A DNA stretch of 64,000 bases from Rufibacter roseolus (GCF_017916365.1 NZ_JAFMSU010000004.1:37923-101922), one strand, 5' to 3'. Positions 1 to 9,702 are shown, numbered from the stretch's first letter. Notes: generated by a model not told the origin, from the letters alone. Translations and numbers: made by a program.

Positions 1-808
1 CATTCTTGTTATAAACTTTGAAAACATCTTGGTCACCAGTGTCTAGGTTTATTAAGAAAGTAACCTCCATGTCTTTAAAGTTATTTAAAAAATCAAGGGT
101 CTTTTTCGTGCCTTCGTACAGGGTGGCATGAGCAGGGCAGTGAACAATTACATGGACAACCTTCCCATCCTCATCCTTGCCCACTGCCAAGAACCTCCTT
201 TCAGCACTTTTAGTTGAAGAATTGCCATAAATAGCCAGCTTATTTTTATAAACCAGAAGATGGGTTTGGAATACAGTCGCCTCTTGACTTTTGGCCCAGT
301 TTATGAATGTTTGCATATCCCAAGCGCTATTACGTAAGTCAAACTTTTTACTAGCATCTATGCCTCCACCGCTTAGTGTTAAATCAGCATTTTTTAAATT
401 GGAAACAGCGATTCCACCTGTCGCATACACAACTACTAGTCCATCAAAATCATTTGTTAAGGCCTTATTAACTAATACCCCGTTATCTATCGTTAATCCT
501 ACAGGGGTACGGTTATTATCCATGTAGGTGCCACTAGAAACTAAAACGGTATTCTTTCCCGTGGACCAATTCTTATATCTATTGTATACATTGTTTCCGT
601 TGAAATCGGAAGCAGCAAAATATTTAGCTTTTATACGGTTGCCATCTCGCTTCATATAAATGACATTGTATTGTTCATTTTTATAATGAACAGTTGATAT
701 CTCCACAAGTTGAGGATCATAACCCAACTTAAGAAGGTTCCCCTTGTAAATAGTGAATGAGGTTGATAGTGCAAGAACGATTACGATTCCTAGTAGTAGT
801 CTCTTCAT
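1..808 (-). CDS. Secreted phosphodiester-glycosidase-like (NAGPA/DUF2233-type) protein, partial
   Basis: The reading frame starts at an ATG at 808 and runs off the left window edge, so the C-terminus is missing. A short hydrophobic N-terminus (MKRLLLGIVIVLALSTSFTI) looks like a signal peptide or anchor. The segment VLVSSGTYMDNNRTPVGL, followed by an IDNG turn and later VVYATGGIAV, resembles the core of phosphodiester glycosidase domains (NAGPA/DUF2233 family), which typically show an 'AGTF...PVGL...NG' pattern. A role in cleaving exported glycan phosphodiesters would be family inference only. The start lies 3 bases after the stop of the upstream gene (812-1591), so the two are probably co-transcribed and perhaps translationally coupled. 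Gene existence is secure; the family is moderately supported because the C-terminal half of the domain cannot be checked. Confidence 0.55.
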   Translation of the reverse strand, partial: MKRLLLGIVIVLALSTSFTIYKGNLLKLGYDPQLVEISTVHYKNEQYNVIYMKRDGNRIKAKYFAASDFNGNNVYNRYKNWSTGKNTVLVSSGTYMDNNRTPVGLTIDNGVLVNKALTNDFDGLVVVYATGGIAVSNLKNADLTLSGGGIDASKKFDLRNSAWDMQTFINWAKSQEATVFQTHLLVYKNKLAIYGNSSTKSAERRFLAVGKDEDGKVVHVIVHCPAHATLYEGTKKTLDFLNNFKDMEVTFLINLDTGDQDVFKVYNKN

Positions 809-811
809 AAA

Positions 812-1591
812 TTACTTTCTATTTGATTGTCTTAAACTTAGCATATAAGGAAAGAGGATGAAGGCAAGGCAACTAAAGGCCGCCAACTTGCCAGCGAACC
901 CTGTATCATGCCAAAATTTACTGAAAAGATAGGCCCATTTGCTTTCGACCAGATTATTAACTACTTTTTCAGTATTTGTAAAGGTAATTGGCGTCCCGAA
1001 TTGTTTTTCTTTACAACGGCTATTGATGTACTTGAATTTGTAATCATAGGCTATAGAAGGATCTTCTTTGTAAGCTTGCCTCAAAGTATTGGATATAAAA
1101 TTCATCCAATGCCCGTATATCACCTGATAAAACATTGCTTTAGATTGATCTATCTCTGCGTAAGCATTAAACTTTTCCGCCCATTGCAAAACTTGAATCA
1201 AAGAATCTGGATTGAACCCCTTAAATGATGGTTTGATTCGCTCCTCTAATTTATGTGTGAGTGCTATGGAAAGGATCTGCTGGTTCAACAATGGATCACC
1301 TGGAAAGACAGAGTCCATGGCACTTATATTTCTGCTTATTGCGTTTACATCGCAAATATTACCCCCTTTTAAATAAGCTTCATAGGGGAACGATTTTATT
1401 AATTTTTGTTTGTCCACCTTTAACAAAGCCGCTTCCAAGTTAAATATCGTCTTTGGTGGACATGGCTTTTCTATAGGGATATCAGAAGCATTATCTGCGC
1501 CAACAATAGGAAAAATGGCTGCGGAAAGCACAAAAATTGAAAGGAAAGCAGTCAAAGCAATAAACCAAATTGCTCTTCTTTTTAAAAACAT
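812..1591 (-). CDS. Membrane protein of unknown function with N- and C-terminal TM segments
   Basis: This 259-residue protein has a positively charged start (MFLKRR) leading into a hydrophobic segment at about residues 8-32, and a second hydrophobic segment near residues 233-253. The central 200 residues are polar and helical in character, with no motif I recognise. The likely topology is two membrane passes with the middle domain on one side. The gene sits between the Ig-like repeat protein (41 bp upstream) and the glycosidase-like gene (3 bp downstream), all on the minus strand, which suggests a three-gene operon. I do not recognise the family. The gene is supported by its length, its operon spacing and the sensible membrane pattern. 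Confidence 0.7.
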   Translation of the reverse strand: MFLKRRAIWFIALTAFLSIFVLSAAIFPIVGADNASDIPIEKPCPPKTIFNLEAALLKVDKQKLIKSFPYEAYLKGGNICDVNAISRNISAMDSVFPGDPLLNQQILSIALTHKLEERIKPSFKGFNPDSLIQVLQWAEKFNAYAEIDQSKAMFYQVIYGHWMNFISNTLRQAYKEDPSIAYDYKFKYINSRCKEKQFGTPITFTNTEKVVNNLVESKWAYLFSKFWHDTGFAGKLAAFSCLAFILFPYMLSLRQSNRK

Positions 1592-1632
1592 ATTTTGCAG
1601 ATTATATTTTACAAAATTAAATAATATAATTT

Positions 1633-3894
1633 TTAATAAAACCGGTTTCGGTTAAATATAAGAGATAATTGCCAACATGCATTTTTATAGGAATTCGAGG
1701 AAGGGTTATCGGGACTTTCGGAAGGGTTCAGCATCGCTTCCATCTGTAGCTTTATGGCACTATGTATCCACCAACTTAAAGCACCACCGCTCTTCCAAGC
1801 ACCTGATTTGCCACCTGCATCCCTTGTAAGGTTATATGTGAGGTCCAAGTTATTGCCGCGACCAGATCCGCCTTTTCCTGCATAGCTTCCTAATCTTAAA
1901 CCAAATCCGATGGTTTCTTGACTAACACTCCTCCTAAATAAATATTTTGGAGAGGACATTCCATTTGTGGTGAATTGTATCTTATAATCATTGCCCTGGA
2001 AGCTGCGGGCTGCCTTCATAAGAAATTTAACCGGCTTAATTCCTATAGCCAATTCACCCCCAACATTCAATTTAGTATAAAAGTATTCTTCTTTGAAGGC
2101 ACCACCACTGCTCCGCTCGCCTTCACCGTTTGAAAACACTAAAGGCGTAGTGCCCAATGAAAAGGAACTTATCAGCCCAAGGGAGAAAAATTCCTTCATA
2201 ATGGGATGGAATACGAATTCCCCTTTCAGACCAAGTCCTTGGATAGATACATTGGAAGGATTGTAGTTTATACCTGCACTTGTATTCCCCTCAGTTGAGA
2301 ACTTGGAGTATTCCGCATATTGAATCATCTCAACGCCAAATCCATATCCCAAATGGAGGAATTTATTCGGCCTCTTTGAATATATTTTATCAAAGTAATG
2401 TGATTTAACTGGGTCTATCAATACAGAGGCGTTTTCGGTTTCCCCACAGGGGCTAACTGCCTTTACATAATAATTGGTCACCTTCCTTGGATTGACAACA
2501 ATGGATGCCCCCGAACCAAGTAAACTCCCTGAACCACTAGTTCCCTTAAACCATTTCCATTCGGCACCTTCCCCCAATTTACCGCCTGCCACTGTTAGCT
2601 CAATTTTATTTCCTTTATAAACAGTTGTTGGTGCCAGGATGCGATCAGGTTTTTCGGATCGCTCATTCACAACAACTGTTAAGCTAACACAGCTTGTGCT
2701 GTTGCAGTAACCTTCGCCTTGAACATGATAAGTGGTAGTGGTCATTGGTGAAAAAACCATTACAGGACCAGTGCCAACGGCAGTTCCACCGCAGGAGCCA
2801 CTATACCAAACCCATTTTCCATCGCTTGACAAATTGCCCCCGGTTACCTTGAGCTTTATCTGCTGGCCTTTACATATTTCAGGACCGCCTTCTGATACTA
2901 TGGCGGAAGGCGCTATTGATTTATCGTAAGTGTTAATGGTTAATTGGACGCATTCCGTTGTATTCAGCTCTCCTTCTGCTCGCACGTAATATGTAGTAGG
3001 CCCCTTGGGCTTGACACTGATGGATTTTCCTTGGCCTACTCTTTTAACACCACAACTACCTTCGTACCAAATCCAATCAGCTCCTGCGCCTAAGCTACCT
3101 CCGCCTACTGTCAGCAAGGCGTTGTCTCCCAAACAGATATTCGAATGGGCCATGATACTGGTAGGTGGCTTACTTCGCTTATCTACATTAACAGTCGCTT
3201 GAGCGCAATTCGTAATATTATTTTTACCTTCGGCCCGGACATAAAATTTCGATGTCCCCCCAGGCGTAACTGTGATGGACTTGCCTGTCCCTATCTTATT
3301 CCCGCCACAATCCCCTTCATACCACACCCACTCACCCCCAATACCCAATAGCCCACCCTTGACCGTAAGCTGTGTAGCCTCTCCCAAGTAAAGATCCTTC
3401 ACCCCATCTATGCCTATCGCCTCTTTGGAAACTGTCGTAACTTTGATGCCTGATCCATAGACTCTCTTTGATGATAAACTAACGTCATAAAATGGATTTT
3501 CCATTGAAGTGGCCGTGAACATATAATCCATGGACTCGATCACCATTTGATCCACTATTCCTCCTTCTTTTTTCCAAATTTCTATGGAGTTTTTTTGAAA
3601 ATACACATTGCCATTACAATCAATGTAATCCATTGTCCAATTAAGAAAAGTAGGAGCAGATGGTTGATCACCCGAAACCCTTAGTTTATATTTAAACTGT
3701 TTACCATTTTGGCAGCTATTCTTTGAGTAGTAATAATCAATCTCCACAGTGAGGCGGCTGTCCTTGTATAACTCCTTCATACCCTGCCAACCTGTTTCAT
3801 TTTGCGCCGAGCATTCTAAGCAGAAAGCCCAAAGCAGAAAGACAAAGGTGAAGCACTTTAACATGAATGGTTTTGGTAATCGCTTAGTATTCAT
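1633..3894 (-). CDS. Exported protein with four Ig-like repeats and a C-terminal beta-barrel-like domain
   Basis: This 753-residue protein begins with a clear signal peptide ending near ECSAQ (about residue 31). Residues about 155-490 hold four imperfect modules of roughly 80 residues. Each contains an LTVxGGxLGxGAxWxWY strand, a GSCG turn and a TTYYVRAEG strand followed by a Cys, as in the Ig-like cell-surface repeats common in Bacteroidota. The last 240 residues are Gly- and aromatic-rich (for example LHLGYGFGVEMIQY) and end in RNRFY. A C-terminal aromatic residue is typical of outer-membrane beta barrels, so this half may be a barrel or barrel-like domain with the Ig modules on the periplasmic or outer side. 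No T9SS sorting domain is visible. It appears to be the first gene of the operon running left. Function is unknown; adhesion or envelope structure is a guess. Confidence 0.75.
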   Translation of the reverse strand: MNTKRLPKPFMLKCFTFVFLLWAFCLECSAQNETGWQGMKELYKDSRLTVEIDYYYSKNSCQNGKQFKYKLRVSGDQPSAPTFLNWTMDYIDCNGNVYFQKNSIEIWKKEGGIVDQMVIESMDYMFTATSMENPFYDVSLSSKRVYGSGIKVTTVSKEAIGIDGVKDLYLGEATQLTVKGGLLGIGGEWVWYEGDCGGNKIGTGKSITVTPGGTSKFYVRAEGKNNITNCAQATVNVDKRSKPPTSIMAHSNICLGDNALLTVGGGSLGAGADWIWYEGSCGVKRVGQGKSISVKPKGPTTYYVRAEGELNTTECVQLTINTYDKSIAPSAIVSEGGPEICKGQQIKLKVTGGNLSSDGKWVWYSGSCGGTAVGTGPVMVFSPMTTTTYHVQGEGYCNSTSCVSLTVVVNERSEKPDRILAPTTVYKGNKIELTVAGGKLGEGAEWKWFKGTSGSGSLLGSGASIVVNPRKVTNYYVKAVSPCGETENASVLIDPVKSHYFDKIYSKRPNKFLHLGYGFGVEMIQYAEYSKFSTEGNTSAGINYNPSNVSIQGLGLKGEFVFHPIMKEFFSLGLISSFSLGTTPLVFSNGEGERSSGGAFKEEYFYTKLNVGGELAIGIKPVKFLMKAARSFQGNDYKIQFTTNGMSSPKYLFRRSVSQETIGFGLRLGSYAGKGGSGRGNNLDLTYNLTRDAGGKSGAWKSGGALSWWIHSAIKLQMEAMLNPSESPDNPSSNSYKNACWQLSLIFNRNRFY

Positions 3895-4733
3895 AGTGAA
3901 ATGAGGTGGTTGACAACATCGGTCAAATTAGACTTTATGTTGTTGCACTGGAGGAGGACCTTCCCGAGTTAAATATTAGTTAAAATAAAATAAAGACTTT
4001 ATGTATTTATGAAATTTCTTATTATTAATTATAACACTTTGGAATCGACAATGGTGATTAAATGCATACACAGGACCTAATTAGCGGCCTTTGTTATTAT
4101 TAGCGTAAGTAAATAAATAGTATTAAGTATAAGATACAGTTGATTCCCAAATAAATTCTTCCTAGAGCTACCTAAGCAAGAACAAACAATTATATCAAGA
4201 TAAAAACGAAGTCTTATTGCCAATAATAAGATTATCGGATAAAAGGAAGTGGGGGATGGCCTTCAGCAAACAAGTTTTCTCCCAAATTTATTAAAAATAT
4301 TAAACAAATCGCTGGTTTCTGTTAATGAATGGGCTGGATATTCATAAAAAACCTAGTTGATTTTAGGGAATGAAGATTAAACATCAATAGGAAAATACAA
4401 CTCCTTAAAACATCCGACAACCTTTAGCTGCTTTCATCTATGTTATGGGTAGGTGAACTAAATGATTACCACACTAATTAACAACTCTCGTTAAGTAGCA
4501 CCGTAACTTCCTGCCTAATAGGCAAAAAGATTAACCACGTCTTTTGCTCCATGGATAGTAATGGAAGCCATGCTTTACCTGGTCTGCTTAATATTAAATC
4601 GAAGCAAGGTTAATGTCCTCTATACAATTGTCGGTTTTGTAGCTGATTCTCACACTGAGTAGGTCTAATTTGAGTAGACAAAAATTATTTGCCAGTAGGC
4701 TATCTGCTACTCCAACCGATTGGAAGATGAAAG
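3895..4733. other. Gene-poor stretch, nothing recognised
   Basis: About 840 AT-rich bases between the start of the Ig-like protein gene and the metalloprotease remnant. No open frame on either strand carries recognisable motifs; a short minus-strand frame at 4594-4809 overlaps the remnant and is judged spurious. Promoters for the minus-strand operon should lie near 3895-4000, but I see no convincing TTTG/TAnnTTTG pair. Confidence 0.5.
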
Positions 4734-5187
4734 GATATTGAAAAGTTTTATGTAGTAAAAGCTGAAAGCATTGAAAGAAGAAAGCTCCCAACAAACGCGT
4801 ATGGCTCACTAAGGAAAAGGTATGTTGCCAAAAAAATCTTGCACTATTTATCTTCCACTGAGATAGAGGGTGCTTAAAGAAAGAACTATAAGGGTATCGT
4901 GCTTACTGATAAAGAGATAAAGACTGAAGATGAAAAACATTGGGGCATGATGGGACTGGCCTTTTGGGAGGGGATGAATGTGTGGTTTCCCCTTCTCGCA
5001 AGAATGGAAAGAAAAGTAGGTTAAAAAAGTTGTACTACATGAGGTTGGACATATTTTGAATATCGATCACTGCCCCTCAAAAGACGAAAGGTGTTTTATG
5101 TATGGCACTAAAGGAAAAGGAGCTAACATGGATAAGCCTTAAATATTTCTATGCAGAGACTGCAAGAAGGATCTAACATTTATATAG
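4734..5187 (+). pseudogene. Decayed archaemetzincin-type zinc metalloprotease
   Basis: Reading the plus strand in joined frames gives a degraded but readable protein. Frame one (4734-5021) reads through KLPTNAYGSLRKRYVAKKIL, then an in-frame TAA at 4875, then GIVLTDKEI and WGMMGLAFW. A TAA at 5022 and a +1 frame shift follow. Frame two (from about 5029) gives VLHEVGHILNIDHCPSKDER then CFMYG, a TAA at 5140, and finally IFLCRDCKKDLTFI with the terminal stop at 5185. This order (LP.NAY...R.RY, G..T..., HExxHxxxxxHC...C.M, then CxxC) is the archaemetzincin signature, although the usual Gly of HExxHxxGxxH is Asn here. Three premature stops plus a frameshift make it non-functional. The 5' end is not identified; intact family members are somewhat longer. 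Confidence 0.8.
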
Positions 5188-5560
5188 GGGAAATAGATTT
5201 GAAGTACTTAAACCAAAGGCATACTTAGAAGAATCGCTATTCAAATCCATATTTAAACTTTAAACTAAAGTATCTAAAGAAACTGAAAGGAGTATCCAAA
5301 CCGATTTGCTTGCCCAATAAATTTGCAAATATTCACTTTAATTTACTTTAAATAGTTTGATTTTATATTCATCAGCAGTGGTCAATCTTACTTAAGGCAC
5401 TTACATCATGACATCATTTCTTTTTATATTTTTATTTACAAACTAAAGATTGTCAAATGATAAGACCTTAAGATTTACAATTGGTTGAATGGCCCATAAA
5501 ATCCCCCTCTTTTATGACCAACAGAAACAGGAAAAGAATAACCTTTTTAAAGAATAGCCT
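5188..5560. other. Intergenic stretch, nothing recognised
   Basis: AT-rich sequence between the protease remnant and the 3' end of the recombinase gene. No open frame with motifs, no clear hairpin with a T-run for the recombinase transcript. Confidence 0.4.
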
Positions 5561-6232
5561 CTAAACCATTTTATCTTGGAAGCTTTCAAAAAGATGGTGC
5601 ACAGTTCCCTTTAAAAAAAGTTTTCCTGTCCTAGTTACATACCCATCGGCGTTCAACTCCTCCGCTATTCTCTGAAAAGAATATCCTTTCTCCCTATAAA
5701 TTTTAATTAAGGTGAGCGCCTGCCTGTTTTGCTTGTTCAGCATGGCATTACTTTTTCTTACTTCCAATCCTTTCCGTATTGCCTCTAGGGTCAAATTACC
5801 AGGAGTGCCCAATTGGAATCCCAATTCCTTTTTTACTTTTAGGGCTGCCTTGGTCCGGGAGGAAATAAGCTCTCGCTCGTGCTGAGCGAGCACCGCAAAA
5901 ATTCCAATGGTTAAGGTATTGGCCTCTGGCATATCCGCACATACGAAATCCACCCCACTATCCCTTAAAGTGAAGATAAAGCCAGCGTTCCGGCTGAGTC
6001 GGTCCAGCTTAGCGATGATAAGCGTCGCCTGGTGCCGCTTTGCTTGATCAATTGCACCTGCCAATTCAGATCGGTTATTCTTCTTTCCGCTCTCCACTTC
6101 CGTGAATTCCTCTAGAATCAAATCACCCTGCTTCACAAACTGGCGAACGGCCGACCGTTGCGCCTCCAGACCTAGCCCTGACTGACCCTGAATTTTTGTG
6201 GACACTCGGTAGTAAGCAACATATTTCCGCAT
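5561..6232 (-). CDS. Serine recombinase (resolvase/invertase family)
   Basis: A 223-residue small serine recombinase. The N-terminal catalytic domain shows AYYRVSTKIQ with the nucleophile Ser11, then the family helix LIIAKLDRLSRNAGFIF with its conserved arginines, and FAVLAQHERELISSRTKAAL leading into the E-helix. The C-terminal part (about 150-215) has a helix-turn-helix-like end (SFQRIAEELNADGYVTRTGK) that should bind the recombination site. Enzymes of this type cut and rejoin DNA at short inverted-repeat sites through a 5' phosphoserine link, resolving cointegrates or inverting segments. Length is a little above Tn3-type resolvases and far below large integrases. A 46-bp inverted repeat lies 48 bp upstream and is a candidate site. 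It stands alone on the minus strand, so its natural substrate is not obvious. Confidence 0.92.
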   Translation of the reverse strand: MRKYVAYYRVSTKIQGQSGLGLEAQRSAVRQFVKQGDLILEEFTEVESGKKNNRSELAGAIDQAKRHQATLIIAKLDRLSRNAGFIFTLRDSGVDFVCADMPEANTLTIGIFAVLAQHERELISSRTKAALKVKKELGFQLGTPGNLTLEAIRKGLEVRKSNAMLNKQNRQALTLIKIYREKGYSFQRIAEELNADGYVTRTGKLFLKGTVHHLFESFQDKMV

Positions 6233-6279
6233 CTTTCTCTTCCTTCATTCAGAACCTGACAAAACTACCGATAAAAATG

Positions 6280-6325
6280 GCTCCGTCAAACTTTACAAAC
6301 GGTCGTTTAAGAAGTTTGACGGAGC
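6280..6325. promoter_or_regulatory. 46-bp inverted repeat upstream of recombinase: candidate crossover site or operator
   Basis: GCTCCGTCAAACTT at 6280-6293 is matched exactly by its reverse complement at 6312-6325. Within the gap, AAACG (6297-6301) and CGTTT (6304-6308) share the same centre, leaving only a 3-bp mismatch on each side and a central GT. The whole element is therefore a symmetric site about 48 bp upstream of the recombinase start codon. The spacing and size fit a dimer-binding site of a serine recombinase, whose promoter often overlaps its own recombination site. A purely structural role (hairpin in the leader) is possible. Confidence 0.55.
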
Positions 6326-6664
6326 TAAAATAGGATCAACTTGTGGCTTTTATAGTCAAGTTGGGCAAAAGGAAAAGGCGAGGATTGACAGTATAATACC
6401 CGAACCAAGGATCACTATTATTTTATAGCAGGGGAGGGCCTATAAAATGAGTAATGGCTATTCCAATGGTGGACTCATCACAGGAATAGCCATCAGGCTT
6501 TAGAAATCAACCTTAAAGTTCATTAGGGAATCTTGAAGAGGTTAAGCTAGAGTATTCGGTCGGCACCACATGGCCAATACGAACATTATAGATATGTATT
6601 TAGCATATCTCTATAAATAACGCCTCTAACTATGTTTGATCCATGCATCTCACTTCGGTTACAG
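6326..6664. other. Intergenic stretch with one hairpin (6454-6493)
   Basis: Between the recombinase site and the end of the Hsp70/tubulin-like operon. The only structure seen is an 11-bp stem, ATGGCTATTCC at 6454-6464 pairing with 6483-6493 around an 18-nt loop. It lies about 170 bp past the last stop codon of the operon and has no adjoining T-run, so terminator function is doubtful. Confidence 0.4.
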
Positions 6665-7630
6665 TTAATCAAATTGTAAATTTCTGACATAGTCCTCTGC
6701 GTAAAACACTATCATTCCATTTGCATCAATTTCTACCTCACATTTTATCCGGCAAGACTGCTTCTTTTGCAAAGATTTTCGGAAACACCCGTAATCAGCC
6801 CAATATTGGTAATGGGTTGTACCGTCATAGGATTGAATAGGGACTAAGGTATTATTGTCTATTACATAGACACCGTTCGCAAATTCAGAGAGGTAGTCTC
6901 TCTGAAGGTTATTAATCTGGCCGGGGGTCATCCCGGTTGATTTGATATACCTTTTCACATTAGGGGCAAAAAAGTCATGAGCCTCAAAATTATAGCTATT
7001 TACCGCACTATAATATGATTTGATTTTTTCTACAACTTCCTCTTTCGTGAAAGTAACAGCTGGTCCGTTGTCATCAACCTCCACCTTTTCTGGTTCGGCA
7101 ACAGGAGCAGAAGAAGCCACAGCAGAATCTTCAAGCGTTACTTCGCTCGGCACATCCTCACTAACCGTTTGACTATCAACGGCGATGGAATTATCAACGT
7201 AACTTTCTACGCTGGATCTTTCTTGAGGTGTCACATTTTCCTCTGAGGTCGCCTCTTCAGTAGCTTCATTATCCGGTATTGGAGAAGCAGGTATGGAGGT
7301 TGTCGCTTGATTCCCCACAAAAGCAAAGCTACACAATACTAAAATTGTAATTATGGAAACCGCAGTGATCATCTTGTTTAGGCGGAACCGTCTTTGGGCG
7401 GCGATGGCTCCGGCTGCGGCACCCAATACTAGCCCCAAAAACCCATATCCTACCCAAGGCTCCTCTGAGAGCTGGCCATATACCGATTGGTCTAACCCTA
7501 TGAAAAGATTTGTTGCTAGGTAGCTTAAAATATAATAGATAAACTTCAAGGCTATCCAAGCAAGATATAACCCTAATGCACCTAAAGCCAGGTACCAGAT
7601 TTCAGAATTCTTGCCCTTGTTCGTACTCAT
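6665..7630 (-). CDS. Membrane protein with cytosolic linker and NTF2-like C-terminal domain
   Basis: 321 residues. Three hydrophobic stretches (about 11-45, 62-80 and 89-106) anchor the N-terminus. They are followed by a long acidic, Ser/Glu/Val-rich low-complexity linker (about 115-195). The C-terminal domain, about 200-321, starts TFTKEEVVEKIKSYYSAVNS and has the length and helix-then-sheet character of an NTF2/SnoaL-like fold, though this is only a pattern impression. It is the last gene of the seven-gene operon and its ATG overlaps the stop of the preceding gene by 4 bases, so translation is probably coupled. It probably places a binding domain at the membrane surface for the rest of the complex. 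Biochemical function is unknown. Confidence 0.72.
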   Translation of the reverse strand: MSTNKGKNSEIWYLALGALGLYLAWIALKFIYYILSYLATNLFIGLDQSVYGQLSEEPWVGYGFLGLVLGAAAGAIAAQRRFRLNKMITAVSIITILVLCSFAFVGNQATTSIPASPIPDNEATEEATSEENVTPQERSSVESYVDNSIAVDSQTVSEDVPSEVTLEDSAVASSAPVAEPEKVEVDDNGPAVTFTKEEVVEKIKSYYSAVNSYNFEAHDFFAPNVKRYIKSTGMTPGQINNLQRDYLSEFANGVYVIDNNTLVPIQSYDGTTHYQYWADYGCFRKSLQKKQSCRIKCEVEIDANGMIVFYAEDYVRNLQFD

Positions 7631-9702
7631 GATATTTTTGGTTTAGAAATTTTTATAAGCACCCTAACAAAACCATAAGAAAGCCCAACCAAGAGCAGCA
7701 TGAAACAAAGCCCCCAATATGCTTCTCCAGCGCCACCTTCTGTAGCTGAATCTATAGGAAATAGAGCTCCCTGTTGAAGTAAGCCTCTGTATCCAGCTCC
7801 AGATATTTCTTCCAATAGTAATCGTGTAATACCAATTATCAGGCCTAGGGAAATAGCGGAAAGGGAAACGAATTTAATAAACTCCTTTGATGGGAATACC
7901 GCTTCGGCTACCACTGACACTTCTTCTCTTTGGTAAGCTGATGAGATTAAGAGCGTTCCTGTATGTTGCCCATCTCTAGGCATCAGAATTGGGTTGCCAT
8001 GAACTGTTATCTCAAACTTTTGCCCTGGCATTCTCTGATCGAAGAATATCTCATCAGAAGAAATACGCACCCCATCTAACGGCGTCAGCATGGAAATTTT
8101 CACCCTGACGTAACCACCAGTGGTATTTGAAAGAGTAATTACCCTAGCTGCCTCTACCTCTCCGCTTAGTCCGGTTAACTCCACCAAGCTAAAATCCACC
8201 TCAATCTTAGGTGTAGTTGTACCTGACACTAAAGCTTCTAAAAGTGCTTGGACGGAAAGTTTACGAGCCTTTTCGGAGTTCTTCTCTAGCCCCACTCCTA
8301 TAAGAACACGAGCCAGCTCAGCCTGTTTTTCCAGGATGTCATTTTGCCCAATTGCGTTTAGCCAAGGACTCAAATAACCTGAGGAAAGAGAACCATATAC
8401 CACTTTCCAGCTTTCTTCCTCATGTGTTATGAAATTGGCCAGCTGAGCAGGGGTCGCAAAGGAAATCTCGCTTATCCATAAGGGAAATTGAGGATTAGCC
8501 TTATGAAGGAATTCCCGAAAATTCAAGGAATTTTTCCCTACTGGAAGAGCGGCTTTTACCTCAGCCGTTGCTGAGGCATTTATCCATATCTGCAGATTGC
8601 CGGCTTTGAATGCTTCCTCTGCTAATGAAAAATCATGAGCCGATACAGAGGCCCGTTCTAAAAGTTGTGCAGGACTGGTAAATGCTTCTGTGTGTTCATC
8701 AACATAGAAAGGCATACCTGGTCCTAACAAATACAGAATACTAAGCCTTTTCTGAATAACCTTTAACTTCCTATTCCCTAGAATATCGCGGATATCCAAT
8801 AAAGCATCATTCTCTTTTAGGTCATGTGCTATGTTTGTTAGATAGTCCTCAGTATCTAGATTACGGGCAGCTTTTTCATCTCCTGCCACCAAGGCATTAT
8901 AAAGTACTAGGCCAGCCTCTTCTAAACTGTAGACATCATGGCCCATGACCTTGGTATGGGGGCGACCAGTAAGGGGTTCCCCCCCAGGGGTCCAAGAGGA
9001 GAGAAGAAGGTTTGGATTTTGATTGATTGTTTTAACTGGAGCAAAACCTGCTGTCCTTAAACTAGACAGCAAATACTCTTCCGCCTCTGCGGGCTCAAAT
9101 CCCTTTGCTTGGCCTTCAGCAAGGGCGAGTTTTATTGCGTCTGGACGCATAAGCTGATTAGCCAGCTGGTGACGCATATATTCGCCCATTTCTGCGCTTG
9201 CCTTCTGACGACGCCGGTTATTTAGCTCATTGAAGCACCTTTCTCGGTTATCCGCGCCTGACAACGCCACCACTGCCGCATCAAGCCTTTCCTCTGCCTT
9301 GGCGATGGTTCCTGGCTTATAAATTTCATCCAGTGACTTATTACCCGTAATGAGCAATATTCTTTTCCGTTCCCAGAAAGCTTTCAAGACAGTGGCATTC
9401 GCCTGAACTTGGGCATCTGTAATGTGCTCAAAAAGACTTGCTGCCAGGTAAAGCCTTGCGAATACATCCTCTCCTAAAATTGTCTCCCAATCTTGCCCAT
9501 CTTCGTAAGCGGCTGGCACGGCCACCATGGCACCATCTTTGGTTGCCTCAATAAGCCGCTGTGCCAAAGTAGTAGAGGAGTCATGAGACTGGGGAACAGG
9601 TGGGACATCCGAAATGTCCGTTTGGGTTGGTGCCGCACTATTGCCTATCCGTCTACCTTTTAGGGTAGGAGTGGGGTTAAGAGAAGAGCCTAACTTGGCC
9701 AT
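7627..9702 (-). CDS. Large protein with C-terminal membrane anchor, partner in the Hsp70/tubulin-like operon
   Basis: 691 residues. The first 40 residues are Pro/Thr/Ser-rich and probably disordered. The middle (about 40-500) is mostly helical with no motif I recognise. Residues about 510-605 look like a beta-sandwich (VTLSNTTGGYVRVKISM ... EITVHGN ... GTLLIS), comparable with Ig-like or ASPM-type domains. Two hydrophobic segments follow near 610-632 and 660-682, so most of the protein should face the cytosol, tethered at its C-terminus. The gene lies 39 bp downstream of the Hsp70 gene and overlaps the next gene by 4 bases. An adaptor or substrate-recruiting role for the Hsp70 is plausible from context only. 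I do not recognise the family. Confidence 0.7.
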   Translation of the reverse strand: MAKLGSSLNPTPTLKGRRIGNSAAPTQTDISDVPPVPQSHDSSTTLAQRLIEATKDGAMVAVPAAYEDGQDWETILGEDVFARLYLAASLFEHITDAQVQANATVLKAFWERKRILLITGNKSLDEIYKPGTIAKAEERLDAAVVALSGADNRERCFNELNNRRRQKASAEMGEYMRHQLANQLMRPDAIKLALAEGQAKGFEPAEAEEYLLSSLRTAGFAPVKTINQNPNLLLSSWTPGGEPLTGRPHTKVMGHDVYSLEEAGLVLYNALVAGDEKAARNLDTEDYLTNIAHDLKENDALLDIRDILGNRKLKVIQKRLSILYLLGPGMPFYVDEHTEAFTSPAQLLERASVSAHDFSLAEEAFKAGNLQIWINASATAEVKAALPVGKNSLNFREFLHKANPQFPLWISEISFATPAQLANFITHEEESWKVVYGSLSSGYLSPWLNAIGQNDILEKQAELARVLIGVGLEKNSEKARKLSVQALLEALVSGTTTPKIEVDFSLVELTGLSGEVEAARVITLSNTTGGYVRVKISMLTPLDGVRISSDEIFFDQRMPGQKFEITVHGNPILMPRDGQHTGTLLISSAYQREEVSVVAEAVFPSKEFIKFVSLSAISLGLIIGITRLLLEEISGAGYRGLLQQGALFPIDSATEGGAGEAYWGLCFMLLLVGLSYGFVRVLIKISKPKIS

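Noticed and set aside
4594..4809. Small minus-strand open frame
   Set aside because: It lies antisense to the archaemetzincin remnant and has no coding character.
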